DNA of 28,251 bases from a virus (IMGVR_UViG_3300032222_000097:1-28251), one strand, 5' to 3'. Shown: positions 7,528 through 16,046, numbered from the stretch's first letter. The notes: generated by a model from the sequence alone, not told the origin. Numbers and translations: made by a program.

Positions 7528-7871
7528 TAGAATCCAGTTGAACTAAGTGCTTTTTCAGCAGATTTTAAAGCAGCTAATAAATCTTCATATTGAGCTGAAT
7601 CCATTATAACTTCTCTAACTAAAATAGTATAAGGCAAATCAGTTGGTTTGATGCCTAGTGAAGCAGCGCTTTTTTCTATTTCAGCATAAATTTTTTCAGC
7701 CTTGTCAGCTTCTGCCATTGCTAAATTTAAAGTTTTAATTGCATTTGTTACAATGTTAATAGCTTTTGAAGCATCGGAAGCAGCTTGTTGAGCATATTTA
7801 TTAAAATTTACATCAACCGATTTAGCATCATCAATCAATGCCATTTCTATTTTTAAACCTTTTTTAATCAT
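7527..7871 (-). CDS. Helical protein, 114 aa, paralogue of its upstream neighbour
   Basis: A 114-residue, Ala/Lys/Glu-rich helical protein. It shares an opening (MIKKGLKIEMA against MQKKGIKIEMA), a mid-protein LGI-P-x-x-x-P segment, and overall length with the neighbouring 107-residue protein, so the pair looks like an old tandem duplication. No membrane segment is present. It lies between the tape measure and the protease, and its stop overlaps the protease start. Possible roles are tail or head assembly factor, but no family is recognised. A second in-frame ATG at codon 11 (MALIDD) is also a possible start. Confidence 0.65.
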   Translation of the reverse strand: MIKKGLKIEMALIDDAKSVDVNFNKYAQQAASDASKAINIVTNAIKTLNLAMAEADKAEKIYAEIEKSAASLGIKPTDLPYTILVREVIMDSAQYEDLLAALKSAEKALSSTGF

Positions 7872-7877
7872 AATATA

Positions 7878-8201
7878 TTAAAGAATATTTTTTAATTCTT
7901 GAGTTAATTGTTTAACACCATTATAATAACTATAATAAATATCTTTAGCATTTTTAGTTTCTGGATAAGATTGTGGATCTATCCCTAACTTTTTAAAATC
8001 AGCTGACAAAGTATTATAATCATCTAATATGTTTTCTAAAGCACTAATAATCCCATCCCCTTTTATAGATTGGGTTTTTGCAAGTGATTGAATTTTTGCA
8101 ACTTCATTGTTGAAATTATCAATATCAACTTTGGCTTTTTGTGTTTTAACGGCTATCTCATTAATATTAGCCATTTCGATTTTTATCCCTTTCTTTTGCA
8201 T
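7878..8201 (-). CDS. Helical protein, 107 aa, paralogue of its downstream neighbour
   Basis: A 107-residue, mainly helical protein with Lys, Asn and Ile in abundance. It shares the start MxKKGxKIEMA and the LGIxPxxxP motif with the next gene, which argues for duplication. The gene follows the tape measure stop by 14 bases. Proteins here could assist tail or head assembly or be minor virion parts, but I recognise no family. An ATG at codon 11 (MANINE) is an alternative start; the conserved ten codons before it in both paralogues favour the longer form or a conserved translation signal. Confidence 0.65.
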   Translation of the reverse strand: MQKKGIKIEMANINEIAVKTQKAKVDIDNFNNEVAKIQSLAKTQSIKGDGIISALENILDDYNTLSADFKKLGIDPQSYPETKNAKDIYYSYYNGVKQLTQELKNIL

Positions 8202-8215
8202 ATATATAAAATTAA

Positions 8216-10048
8216 TTATCCCCCTAATGTTGCATTTTGGCTTATACGTCTGTCAAGACTTTGTCGGCTTGTTACATCGTTACCTACCACATACGCTTTT
8301 TGTGGGCCACCAATAGCCCCTTGAACGCTTCTTGCAACTTGTGTTGATGAATCAACCTGGCCACCAACCACGCCAATAGATGGGCCTCCAGTTGAACCAC
8401 CACCAACGCCCCCACCAGTATCAACTCCCATTTTACTTGAAGCCTCATAAATTTTCTTTACATTGGCAAGACCAGTGGCAACCATACCAGCAGCAGCAAC
8501 AATATTAAAAGGGAATGGCACTAATGGATCGGATAGCACTTTGTTTGCAGCAACATAAGTATCAATTACCGCTTGGCCTATTGAAGCAGCAACAGCAGCT
8601 TTACTATTTTCTTTAAATAATGCTTGAGCACCAGCCAAGAATGTTTTGGTTGCATCTAGTTGGGCATATTGTTGGGCCTTCTCAGCCATTGCCAAGTCTT
8701 TAGATAGCTTCTTTTTGTTGTTTGTATACTCAGCATCAACAACCATTCTTTCGGCTTGTATTTCAGCATAACGGGCAGTCCCTTCTTTAGCAAGTGCAAG
8801 TTCTTTATCTAAAGCTTCAACCTTTTTATTATATACAAGGTCAACATTATCAATCTGCATTTGAAGTCTTTTAACATCATTTCGCTCCAATTCAGCGTTG
8901 GTTTCAACTTCCATCTTATAGACTTCTTGCTTAGCGTCAGCAGTTGTTTTTAAAATGCCAAATTCCTCATTTCTTAAACCATTGATATTCGATAGTTGTT
9001 CAGATAGTTGCCCAGTGTACTTATTTTCAATTTCAAAAAGCTTTAGTTTTTCCTCCTCGATTCTATTGCTTAATTCCGCATTGCGTTTTTTAATACTCAA
9101 TTCCTTTTGCATATGTGCAATAATGGATTCTTGTGCCGCAATTTCCTTTTGCTTGTTTTTTTCTAGTACAACCGCTAATTCTTGATTGGCTTTTATTCTA
9201 TCTTGTATGCTTACATTCTCGTCATCCCTTCTTTGTCTTGTTTTCTCAGCTTCAATTTCAGCTTCCGTTGCAATCCTTTGGTAAGCTCTTTGTAATCTGC
9301 CCAAGTTTTTCTCATAAGTCAATAAAAAGTCCTGGTTGTCAGTTACATTTTTAATGTTTTTGCCTATTGTAGTAACCGCTTTTTTAGTAAACTCAACAAC
9401 ATCATTGACAACCGTTTTAATATTCTCAACCTTTTTAGCGTTTTGCTTTGCAAGTTCAATATTTTGGTTTTGTAAATCTGTTATTTGTTGGGTTATCTTT
9501 GCAGCCTCTTCAGTATCATTTGTAAATTCATTCCAAGCCTTTCTTAAATTTAAAACCGCTATTTGAGCATTATTAGCCCACTCAACAAATTTGTTTAATA
9601 CTAAGTCAATTAAATTGTCTTTAATCCATTGGCCGCCTCGTTTAAGTGAATCAACCAAATCATCCCACCATACTTTAGGCTCTTTAAATAGTTTAGCCAT
9701 CCAGTCAATAGCTGGTCCAATAACCTCAACAACGCCATTGATAACACCTTTGACCACATTCATTGCTGCCTCAAATAATTTGGCAACCCTCTCATTCTCC
9801 ATTAGCTTTTGGCTAAATGTATCAAACAGTTTTATACCTATTCCAAGACCAAAGCCTTGTTTTATCAAACCGCCTAAACTTGCAAGTTTATTTTTAGATG
9901 AATCAGCAGCTTTGCCAACATCCTTAAGGCCCTTCTCCCCTTTGTCCAAAGATTTATCCAATCCTTTGACAGAATCCTCCATTTTACTGAATGATTTTTG
10001 TGCCTGGGATGTATCGGCAATTATATTATATTTTATTTCTTCAGCCAT
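8216..10048 (-). CDS. Tail tape measure protein
   Basis: A 610-residue protein with the marks of a tape measure: long coiled-coil stretches (about residues 150-460), an Ala/Gly-rich hydrophobic segment near 52-78 (GGLIKQGFGLGIGIKLFDTF), a second near 90-116 with GVINGVVEVIGPAIDWM, and a third around 480-540 (AAVAASIGQAVIDTYVAANK ... VAAAGMVATGLANVKKIYE). The C-terminus is Gly-rich (GGGVGGGSTGG). By the usual 0.15 nm per residue the tail would be about 90 nm, within siphovirus range. The protein sets tail length and is released with the DNA. Unusually, the gene lies after the baseplate genes and before the head genes. The ATG at 10048 lies inside the end of a small upstream ORF. Confidence 0.85.
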   Translation of the reverse strand: MAEEIKYNIIADTSQAQKSFSKMEDSVKGLDKSLDKGEKGLKDVGKAADSSKNKLASLGGLIKQGFGLGIGIKLFDTFSQKLMENERVAKLFEAAMNVVKGVINGVVEVIGPAIDWMAKLFKEPKVWWDDLVDSLKRGGQWIKDNLIDLVLNKFVEWANNAQIAVLNLRKAWNEFTNDTEEAAKITQQITDLQNQNIELAKQNAKKVENIKTVVNDVVEFTKKAVTTIGKNIKNVTDNQDFLLTYEKNLGRLQRAYQRIATEAEIEAEKTRQRRDDENVSIQDRIKANQELAVVLEKNKQKEIAAQESIIAHMQKELSIKKRNAELSNRIEEEKLKLFEIENKYTGQLSEQLSNINGLRNEEFGILKTTADAKQEVYKMEVETNAELERNDVKRLQMQIDNVDLVYNKKVEALDKELALAKEGTARYAEIQAERMVVDAEYTNNKKKLSKDLAMAEKAQQYAQLDATKTFLAGAQALFKENSKAAVAASIGQAVIDTYVAANKVLSDPLVPFPFNIVAAAGMVATGLANVKKIYEASSKMGVDTGGGVGGGSTGGPSIGVVGGQVDSSTQVARSVQGAIGGPQKAYVVGNDVTSRQSLDRRISQNATLGG

Positions 10049-10179
10049 CTTCTTTTAATTTGATTCCACAGTTGCTTCCAATTTCTTATAAATTTATTTT
10101 TACCTTTGGCAATTTCCACATTTTCAGAAACCCCAACCCATCGGTTTGATTGTGCCAAGTTTATTATTTCGCTGATCAT
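10033..10179 (-). CDS. Small basic ORF between baseplate and tape measure genes, 48 aa
   Basis: ATG at 10179 overlaps the stop of the 893-residue gene (ATGA), and the ORF stop lies 15 bases inside the tape measure gene, so it is coupled on both sides and fills the whole 127-base gap. The 48-residue product is basic and Trp-rich (NRWVGV, RNWKQLWNQIKRRWLKK). No function is known. The geometry strongly suggests a translated gene, either a small assembly factor or a coupling ORF for the tape measure. Confidence 0.65.
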   Translation of the reverse strand: MISEIINLAQSNRWVGVSENVEIAKGKNKFIRNWKQLWNQIKRRWLKK

Positions 10180-12857
10180 ATTATACGCTCTATTGTAAAT
10201 GATATCCTATGGATATTTATGTTTTTAGTTGATCCGTCCAGAGTATAAGTCCTTAACTTAACAACTTGATTCTCGCCAATAGTTGCACTTGCAATAAGAT
10301 TAATTGACAATATTGTATTGGCGTGTGTTTCTTGATAAGCTTCCGTTTGCACACCATCAATATTTACTTCCCACCCAACCTTCGCACTGGAGCTATTGTT
10401 TATTACCAAATTAACATTGATACGATATTGCCCAGATGTATTGATTGTTATCTGGCTATTTGCAAGGTCATAAGTATAATACCTTTGGTCTCCGTCAAAT
10501 CCGACATCTGTTAAATTTATTGCTTGGGCCGTTGGTGTAACTGTAATTGGTAAACTTGAATAATTCCACATCGTTACTTTGTTAAGTGAAACCAATGGAA
10601 GTATATTATCCATTATCGGAGTTATCATTGATTGAGCAGATATATTGAATGTTGCAATATCAATCGCATCAGTTTCATATATTCCACCGCTCTCAATGGA
10701 ATTGGATAAAGCTTTACGGATTGGATTCCCATCAATGAAAGTCTTGCCATTGTCCGTTGCAACCAAAGTTGTAAATGTTGGCTTTTTGCCTACCGTTGTG
10801 GTTATCTCCAAATTGCTTACATTCGGATAAGTGATCAATTCAATGACAGCTTTTTGGCTTAACAAATCATATTGTATTTTTTGAATTTTATAATAGTTGC
10901 CGCTTATAGCTACATTATCATTTAGCTTCATATTTAACCAAACGCCAACTGGTATTACCGCATCAACAATCACAATACGGCTTCTTGTTGAGTAAAGCCT
11001 TGATAAATATCTATTCCAGTAAAGCCAGTACATTGAGTTCTTTGGCATATTACCAATCAATGAAGCTTCAAGGCCAAATGCAGTTGAATAAGAATTTGTA
11101 GTATAACCGCTATAAGGTGATGATGGCGGATATTGAGTGATTATCGTAGTGCCTACATAAAAAGTATTGTTAACTGTTTTTAGGTTTGTATTTCGCCCAT
11201 TATAAAATAGAATCAACTTTTGATCAACCCCTTGGCTTTCTGAATTAATGATAAACGGCATTTCTATGTCCGTATTGCTGATCATATTCCCCGATGTGTC
11301 AACCTCTTGAATTAATGTGATTGGGTTAACCTGGAAGACCGTTTCAAATTCAATTGGCTCATCGCTAAAATCAACATCTGGTCTAAAGGTAATATCACCA
11401 AAGTTTCGTTTATAGGTTGTCTTAAAGAATGTCTGTGGTAAAGCTTCACCCTCTTTGTGTTTCATCGTAATTGACGATGGCACTGGCATTTTCTTATGGG
11501 TAAGATTTTTAAAGTTTATAAATTCGGTGTACTCAACATTCTGACCAAGTGCATACCAATCCTCAATGTTATGCAATTCAAAATTATATGTTTTCGACGG
11601 CACTAATACCGCATTGAACATTTGAAGCACTGAATTAAAAAACTCTGACACCTTAATTTCTGGCATTACTCTGGCCATATCAACAAGCACTTGGCTTGTA
11701 GGCGGAGACACTAAACAAGAAATGCTACCATCAACAACCGCATCAACTGGTGTATTGTAAATGAATTGAACAACATCCCCTTTGCTTAATCTTAAAAAAT
11801 AACATAATTGCTGGCCACCACTGGTCCATTGTGCAGCCGTTTTGTTTTGATAAAAGCCTTTTGTTTTGCCATTTACAGTTACTTTAACGCCAAGCGTTGG
11901 TGTGAATGACGGCGGGGTTAGTGGCGTATAGTTTGTAATATTAATACCAAAGCTATATTGACCAGTTTCAGGACAAGTATAAGTATAGGTTGCATTATTC
12001 CAAGCCCCACTTGTATTGCCAGTTATTACTGTGTTTCCAACTGGTAAAGCAAACCAAGTATTTAAAGTGCTTGTAGGCCTATATATATTCTGCGGTGCTG
12101 AATCATTCGCCTCAAAGTTACCATAGTTATTACCATTGATACGGTCAAAATAACTACCTGGAGCTTCTTGTGGCGTTACATATAGATACTCAAACTCTGG
12201 TCTTGATAATAATGTACCCCCTAAACTAAACCCTTCAGCCGTAAAGATATTTTCAATCATATCTTTAAGCAAAATTGATGGTCTTAATCCTTTATAGTTG
12301 ATTGTGTTTTGTACGCCTATGTCGTAGCTTACTCCACCACTTTTTTTGCAATATCGATATCCGTATCCGTAGTCTTTTAAGTCCCAAATAATTGATCCAC
12401 CTAAAATACCGCCAGTCCAAGATGAAATTGCTAAAGCATTGCTAATCGTATGTAAGTAGTTTGACCAATCAATTTCAGGCAATGTCTTCTCGCCCCAATT
12501 TACTAAAAGCGTTTTACTTGTCCCATAGAATACAATGTTATAAGAGCTTGGAAGTCCGTCTTTAAATTTAACCTCAAGCAATTCAATTTCGCCAGTAAAA
12601 ACTGGCAAGCCGTGTATATATATTTCACCAGTTAAGGCAAAGTTCTGATTCCAGCTTTGCAAAAGGACATTTTCATCAAAATAGTTTTGAAATATCTTGT
12701 TATTTGATTCTGTAGCTGGGATGGTAAAGTTCTGTGAGAAGTCAGTAAAGACTGTGTCAATCTTTGAATAGTCTTTTATCTGTCTATTTAATTGGATTGA
12801 TTCATCTTGAAACAAGTCAACCAGTTTACCATCTATAATAAGCGAAAAATACAACAT
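10176..12857 (-). CDS. Large baseplate / tail-tip hub protein with jelly-roll-like modules
   Basis: An 893-residue protein just ahead of the tape measure. The N-terminal 200 residues (LIIDGKLVDLFQDESIQLNR, DFSQNFTIPATESN, LTGEIYIHGLPVFTGEIELL) look like the start of a tail hub or distal tail component in Bacteroidota phages. Residues about 285-380 contain a beta-rich insert (TYTCPETGQYSFGINI ... GVKVTVNGKTKGFY) and the last 150 residues a similar unit (ITINTSGQYRINVNLVINN ... VNIDGVQTEAY), both with the strand pattern of C1q/TNF-like or carbohydrate-binding jelly rolls. A role in baseplate structure and cell-surface binding is inferred. The gene meets its upstream neighbour in TAATG and its downstream one in ATGA. 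A tail-associated lysin is less likely, as no hydrolase motif is visible. Confidence 0.65.
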   Translation of the reverse strand: MLYFSLIIDGKLVDLFQDESIQLNRQIKDYSKIDTVFTDFSQNFTIPATESNNKIFQNYFDENVLLQSWNQNFALTGEIYIHGLPVFTGEIELLEVKFKDGLPSSYNIVFYGTSKTLLVNWGEKTLPEIDWSNYLHTISNALAISSWTGGILGGSIIWDLKDYGYGYRYCKKSGGVSYDIGVQNTINYKGLRPSILLKDMIENIFTAEGFSLGGTLLSRPEFEYLYVTPQEAPGSYFDRINGNNYGNFEANDSAPQNIYRPTSTLNTWFALPVGNTVITGNTSGAWNNATYTYTCPETGQYSFGINITNYTPLTPPSFTPTLGVKVTVNGKTKGFYQNKTAAQWTSGGQQLCYFLRLSKGDVVQFIYNTPVDAVVDGSISCLVSPPTSQVLVDMARVMPEIKVSEFFNSVLQMFNAVLVPSKTYNFELHNIEDWYALGQNVEYTEFINFKNLTHKKMPVPSSITMKHKEGEALPQTFFKTTYKRNFGDITFRPDVDFSDEPIEFETVFQVNPITLIQEVDTSGNMISNTDIEMPFIINSESQGVDQKLILFYNGRNTNLKTVNNTFYVGTTIITQYPPSSPYSGYTTNSYSTAFGLEASLIGNMPKNSMYWLYWNRYLSRLYSTRSRIVIVDAVIPVGVWLNMKLNDNVAISGNYYKIQKIQYDLLSQKAVIELITYPNVSNLEITTTVGKKPTFTTLVATDNGKTFIDGNPIRKALSNSIESGGIYETDAIDIATFNISAQSMITPIMDNILPLVSLNKVTMWNYSSLPITVTPTAQAINLTDVGFDGDQRYYTYDLANSQITINTSGQYRINVNLVINNSSSAKVGWEVNIDGVQTEAYQETHANTILSINLIASATIGENQVVKLRTYTLDGSTKNINIHRISFTIERII

Positions 12858-13966
12858 TATCTTACTATGCTATTGATTAGTGGTTGAGCGTATTCAAAGT
12901 TGAAAGTATACATAATTAGCTTGTCGTTTTTAGCCGTCTTTTTATCAAAGGCTGAATCAGTAATCTGACAAGCATAGGTTTTGCTATTGTAATAAACAAA
13001 TACTGCGGAGCTTAAAAGCAACTGTTGGAAATATTCGACATAAGCCTCTGGAATCCAATTAGTATTTGCAAGTTGTTTGTATACGCCTTGAATATTGTAC
13101 GGAGTTTTAATTCCAACGCCATAAGTCCAGGCCTCTGCCATATTAGTTTGAGCATATATGCCTTTGTAATATTCCTCTTTTGTGGTTGTCATTGCAACCT
13201 TACTCACTGCATTAAATGAATAACCCTCAATAACGCCATATCTATTTTTGAATAAGATGGTTGTAGTGCCGTATTTATTTGGGCAATCAAACTTGACATT
13301 TATTGTTTGGCTTCCACCAGAGTAATTAAATACGATATTGATATCCGATCCCCAAGTACCTCCAGCCGTTATGAGTTGTTTTAACTCAACGGCTTGGATA
13401 TAAGTGCTTGAATTGGTTACCGCAGTCGGAGTGATAGTGCTTGTGCCACAAACTATGCTTGTAATCTTTGTTGCATCATACCAGATATAATCGTATTGCG
13501 TCTCTGTGGTAAGATAAACCGTTGTTCTATCTGTTAAAACTCGTTTAGTTGTTGCCTGGTTAAAACCTTCAAGTGTATATTCGTAACCTTTAGTAGCTAA
13601 AATAACATTGCTTGTAACTGGAGACGATGAACCACCGCCCCAAAATCCGTTTACCTTAACCGCACAATAAACCGCACCGCTTCCAATGGTTGATGTGGAT
13701 GCTCCAATGGTTAAAAAATTGTCTGATATATATTGAGTTACAATTTTGCTTATGTCAACCCAACTTCGATTGCCAGCGTATGTATCTGGAAGCCTATTGA
13801 TTTCCGCTATTGGTGAAGCTGGGATTGTGGTTGTCCCACTCCATACATATATTCTATACTGGTAAACGAAATTAGGTTGTGCATAGTCTGTATCGTATGC
13901 TTGATAAAGCATTGAACTCAATGCCCCTTTTATACTTGTAGGTTGAACTGTTAAGCTTATAGCCAT
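12857..13966 (-). CDS. Baseplate / tail-tip structural protein, 369 aa
   Basis: A 369-residue beta-rich protein with many Thr, Ser, Tyr and Asn residues. Recognisable stretches are the N-terminal SLTVQPTSIKGALSSMLYQA, a central FDCPNKYGTTTILFKNRYGV, and a C-terminal LIMYTFNFEYAQPLINSIV. I recall the LFKNRYGV-type motif in minor tail proteins of Bacteroidota siphophages next to the large hub protein, where the two may together form the tail tip. It starts in a TAATG overlap with the preceding gene. No enzymatic motif is seen. The exact role (distal tail, hub or adaptor) cannot be told from sequence alone. Confidence 0.6.
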   Translation of the reverse strand: MAISLTVQPTSIKGALSSMLYQAYDTDYAQPNFVYQYRIYVWSGTTTIPASPIAEINRLPDTYAGNRSWVDISKIVTQYISDNFLTIGASTSTIGSGAVYCAVKVNGFWGGGSSSPVTSNVILATKGYEYTLEGFNQATTKRVLTDRTTVYLTTETQYDYIWYDATKITSIVCGTSTITPTAVTNSSTYIQAVELKQLITAGGTWGSDINIVFNYSGGSQTINVKFDCPNKYGTTTILFKNRYGVIEGYSFNAVSKVAMTTTKEEYYKGIYAQTNMAEAWTYGVGIKTPYNIQGVYKQLANTNWIPEAYVEYFQQLLLSSAVFVYYNSKTYACQITDSAFDKKTAKNDKLIMYTFNFEYAQPLINSIVR

Positions 13967-14523
13967 TATCTTTTAATTTTTAATACCACTCCAAATTCTT
14001 TTTGCAAATCCATTTTGCCAAGCTTTGCAATTACCTGGTCATATTTCCATACACTTGTCTTCCTTGAAATTTCAATAAATGGGAACGCTTCAATCCCAAA
14101 ATACTTGATTTTTCTATTCATACAAAATGCCATTGCCTTTCGGCTATTCTTTGTATTCTTTTTAAACTCCCCACTTGATAGATTCCTTGGCCTTAATCCT
14201 TTATTTTGAATCCATCGTTGCATTGCTAATGCTGGAATCCCTTTGCCTTTATCACGGCCCCCATTTACATATTTGCCATAATCCCACATTGTAACACCAT
14301 AACCGCCTCGCACTCCTTTTACAACCTTAATAGATTTTAGCAAGTTGCCAGATGCAATATGGTTGGCCCTTATGGATTTGATTCTGGTATTTAACGGTTT
14401 ACCGTTCTTCCAGTTAGTCCTATAAGTTTTACGCTTAACTTTAGACCCCAGATTAATTTTCATCTGGTTGGCAAAGTATGTCGCCATTTCTTTAATGCCT
14501 ATATTTAGATTAGCAGTATCCAT
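13966..14523 (-). CDS. HK97 gp10-like tail completion / head-tail joining protein
   Basis: A 185-residue very basic protein. Residues 82-90 (YGKYVNGGR) match the Y-x-x-(Y/F)-V-x-x-G signature of the HK97 gp10 / SPP1 gp16-like family, whose members sit at the head-tail joint, and it is followed by a Gly/Lys-rich loop and a long C-terminal helix region. N-terminal residues 1-20 form the expected first helix (MDTANLNIGIKEMATYFANQ). The strongly basic charge is compatible with DNA or connector contact. It starts 14 bases before the stop of the previous gene. Confidence is moderate since the motif is short. Confidence 0.65.
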   Translation of the reverse strand: MDTANLNIGIKEMATYFANQMKINLGSKVKRKTYRTNWKNGKPLNTRIKSIRANHIASGNLLKSIKVVKGVRGGYGVTMWDYGKYVNGGRDKGKGIPALAMQRWIQNKGLRPRNLSSGEFKKNTKNSRKAMAFCMNRKIKYFGIEAFPFIEISRKTSVWKYDQVIAKLGKMDLQKEFGVVLKIKR

Positions 14524-15004
14524 CGGTTACAATTGGATTGGCAACATCTATATTCAAGCTAATAGTAAAACCAGCAATGACATCATCATAAGTCTCCTCA
14601 AATGCAGTGAATTGAATTGGCCTTTGAACTTCCAAGGCATTGTAATAAAGCTCTTCGTATTTTTTAACTGCGATGGCAAAGTCAACATATAATTGCTGAA
14701 GCACCATTGCATAGTTGTTATTTTCTGTGTACCCAATTTCAGAATAAAGCGTCTCTTGGTTTAAACCTTGGTTTTCTGTTGTGATAGTGTTTACTCTGTC
14801 AGCAATCATTATGTTTACCTGAACAGTTGCCATTGGTGATCCTAAAGACACCTGGCCAACATTGGTATGCATATATGGGTAAACCAACATTGAACGCATA
14901 TTCATTTCGGTTATATTACCGTGGGAATATCTCGCCCCAATTTCGGTTGCCACATCTTTGCAAAACGCCAGTGCAGTGCCTATATGATTTTTATCTTTTT
15001 GCAT
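14510..15004 (-). CDS. Tail terminator / minor tail-like protein, 164 aa
   Basis: A 164-residue alpha/beta protein with a helical start (GTALAFCKDVATEIGARYSH) and a later beta-rich part (PIQFTAFEETYDDVIAGFTI ... NIDVANPIVTD). Size and position next to the gp10-like protein fit a tail terminator (HK97 gp9/lambda gpU type), which stops tail polymerisation and joins it to the head. I recall similar proteins in Bacteroidota phages but with no proven role. Its ATG is 14 bases inside the end of the frameshifted chaperone frame, so expression may be coupled to that product. Confidence 0.5.
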   Translation of the reverse strand: MQKDKNHIGTALAFCKDVATEIGARYSHGNITEMNMRSMLVYPYMHTNVGQVSLGSPMATVQVNIMIADRVNTITTENQGLNQETLYSEIGYTENNNYAMVLQQLYVDFAIAVKKYEELYYNALEVQRPIQFTAFEETYDDVIAGFTISLNIDVANPIVTDGYC

Positions 15005-15257
15005 TTATTTTATTTAACTCTGTGTTTTGAACTTCTTGAAGGTCGAGAATGTAAGATTGCCACAATAAGGTTTTATGAATTGGAAGCTTGACCACTTGAT
15101 CAGTTTTAAGGATGTCGCCTCCAGTAAGTCCGTAAATGAGACCGTACCATCCCCACTTTTTATTAAACGCTGCAATTCCAGCATTTCCGAGTCCTTCGTT
15201 TTCTCCTCCAGCAAACACTTCTGGATATAATTCAGTAAGTCGTACCCTAAATCGCAA
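14991..15257 (-). CDS. Minus-1 frame extension of the tail assembly chaperone (G-T-like)
   Basis: This is not an independent gene: the frame is open from the T9 run (15256-15264) to 14991 and has no good start codon. A -1 slip after Phe160 of the upstream frame would join 160 residues to 88 from this frame, giving a 248-residue protein. The extension reads naturally, with FNKKWGWYGLIYGLTGGDIL and VVKLPIHKTLLWQSYILDLQ, a pattern known from chaperone C-termini in Bacteroidota phages. The two frames overlap for about 240 bases and both look like real protein. The slip site is the homopolymer T TTT TTT T. A sequencing error in the run is the alternative explanation. Confidence 0.65.
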   Translation of the reverse strand: MRFRVRLTELYPEVFAGGENEGLGNAGIAAFNKKWGWYGLIYGLTGGDILKTDQVVKLPIHKTLLWQSYILDLQEVQNTELNKINAKR

Positions 15258-15736
15258 AAAAAAACAATGGCTCCTTTTACAATATTCATTGGTAGCTCTT
15301 GGAAGCTTTCGTTTATTTTGCCATTATAAGATTCAATATCATAGCGTTTGCCATCATTTACAATAGTAGGCCTATAAAGTACACTCATAACCTTATATAG
15401 ATTATCTCGCTCCTTTTGGTAATTATCTATGTCCACAAATTCAGCCGTGCTTAATTCGTCTATATTAGGCACAAAGCCATATTCAATATTGTTATATGTA
15501 AAAGTCTTAACCAGGGCAGTCTCTTCCTTGAGGGCCTCTTCGATTCTGATTAAAATTTGCTTTAGTGTTTGATAAGGGATCTTTTTAATTTCGTGCGTGT
15601 TAATTTCGCAGAATATAGAAATGGTTTGAACCGCACGGTCAAAGTCGCTCAATGTCTCTGGGAGCTTCTCAAACTCCAAATACTGATGCAACTTAATATC
15701 CTTTAAGCTTGTTGGTACGATTAGGCTTCTCTCCAT
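15014..15736 (-). CDS. Tail assembly chaperone, zero-frame product (G-like)
   Basis: A 240-residue protein opening with MERSLIVPTSLKDIKLHQYL and containing VDIDNYQKERDNLYKVMSVL and a core SYNGKINESFQELPMNIVKG. I recall this combination from Bacteroidota phage tail assembly chaperones. After residue 160 the gene has a run of nine T on the minus strand, and a second frame opens exactly there, giving the arrangement of lambda G/G-T: a short product by normal decoding and a longer one by -1 slippage. Such pairs coat the tape measure during tail polymerisation. The start ATG at 15736 lies at the end of a leader that follows a terminator. Gene position far from the tape measure is unusual. Confidence 0.7.
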   Translation of the reverse strand: MERSLIVPTSLKDIKLHQYLEFEKLPETLSDFDRAVQTISIFCEINTHEIKKIPYQTLKQILIRIEEALKEETALVKTFTYNNIEYGFVPNIDELSTAEFVDIDNYQKERDNLYKVMSVLYRPTIVNDGKRYDIESYNGKINESFQELPMNIVKGAIVFFCDLGYDLLNYIQKCLLEEKTKDSEMLELQRLIKSGDGTVSFTDLLEATSLKLIKWSSFQFIKPYCGNLTFSTFKKFKTQS

Positions 15737-15771
15737 ATGAGAATAAAACCCAAAAAAGCCGTTTTGTTACG

Positions 15772-15794
15772 AAAAAAGGGGCTTTTATGCCCCC
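15772..15794 (-). terminator. Rho-independent terminator closing the two-gene mini-operon
   Basis: Minus-strand GGGGGC / GCCCC stem, loop ATAAAA, then six T. It begins directly after the stop codon of the 83-residue gene, and its downstream sequence resembles that after the 4674-4696 terminator. Confidence 0.88.
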
Positions 15795-16046
15795 TTAGAA
15801 TATTGAATGGTCGCCGAAACTATCTGTGTCGACATACTTGTTGAATAAATCAACTATTTTATTGTGGGCGTCGGTAATAACCCTTTGGGCGTTGCCAGTG
15901 CCGTAGTAAATATCTTCCTTTAATGTTTCAAGGATATATACAGCCTCTTCTCTAATTTTCTCGTCGCAGTCATTGAAATGGCTTTCAACAAACTCCTCAA
16001 GTTCATAAAGGTCGTGTGATGGGCAATTGTCTTCGTTTAGGTTCAT
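15795..16046 (-). CDS. Small acidic helical protein, 83 aa, unknown
   Basis: The frame is open further upstream, but the region before 16046 is inside the promoter and overlaps another ORF, so I use ATG at 16046. It shares ATGA with the stop of the 33-residue membrane peptide. The 83-residue product is acidic and mainly helical (YELEEFVESHFNDCDEKIRE, EEAVYILETLKEDIYYG) with no membrane segment. It is the second gene of a mini-operon with its own promoter and terminator between TerL and the tail genes. That isolation suggests separately timed expression, for example a regulator or host-takeover protein, but no family is recognised. Confidence 0.7.
   Translation of the reverse strand: MNLNEDNCPSHDLYELEEFVESHFNDCDEKIREEAVYILETLKEDIYYGTGNAQRVITDAHNKIVDLFNKYVDTDSFGDHSIF

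Noticed and set aside
9591-10058. Plus-strand open frame of 155 codons over the tape measure gene
   Set aside because: It mirrors the low-complexity coiled-coil coding of the tape measure and contains no recognisable motif.
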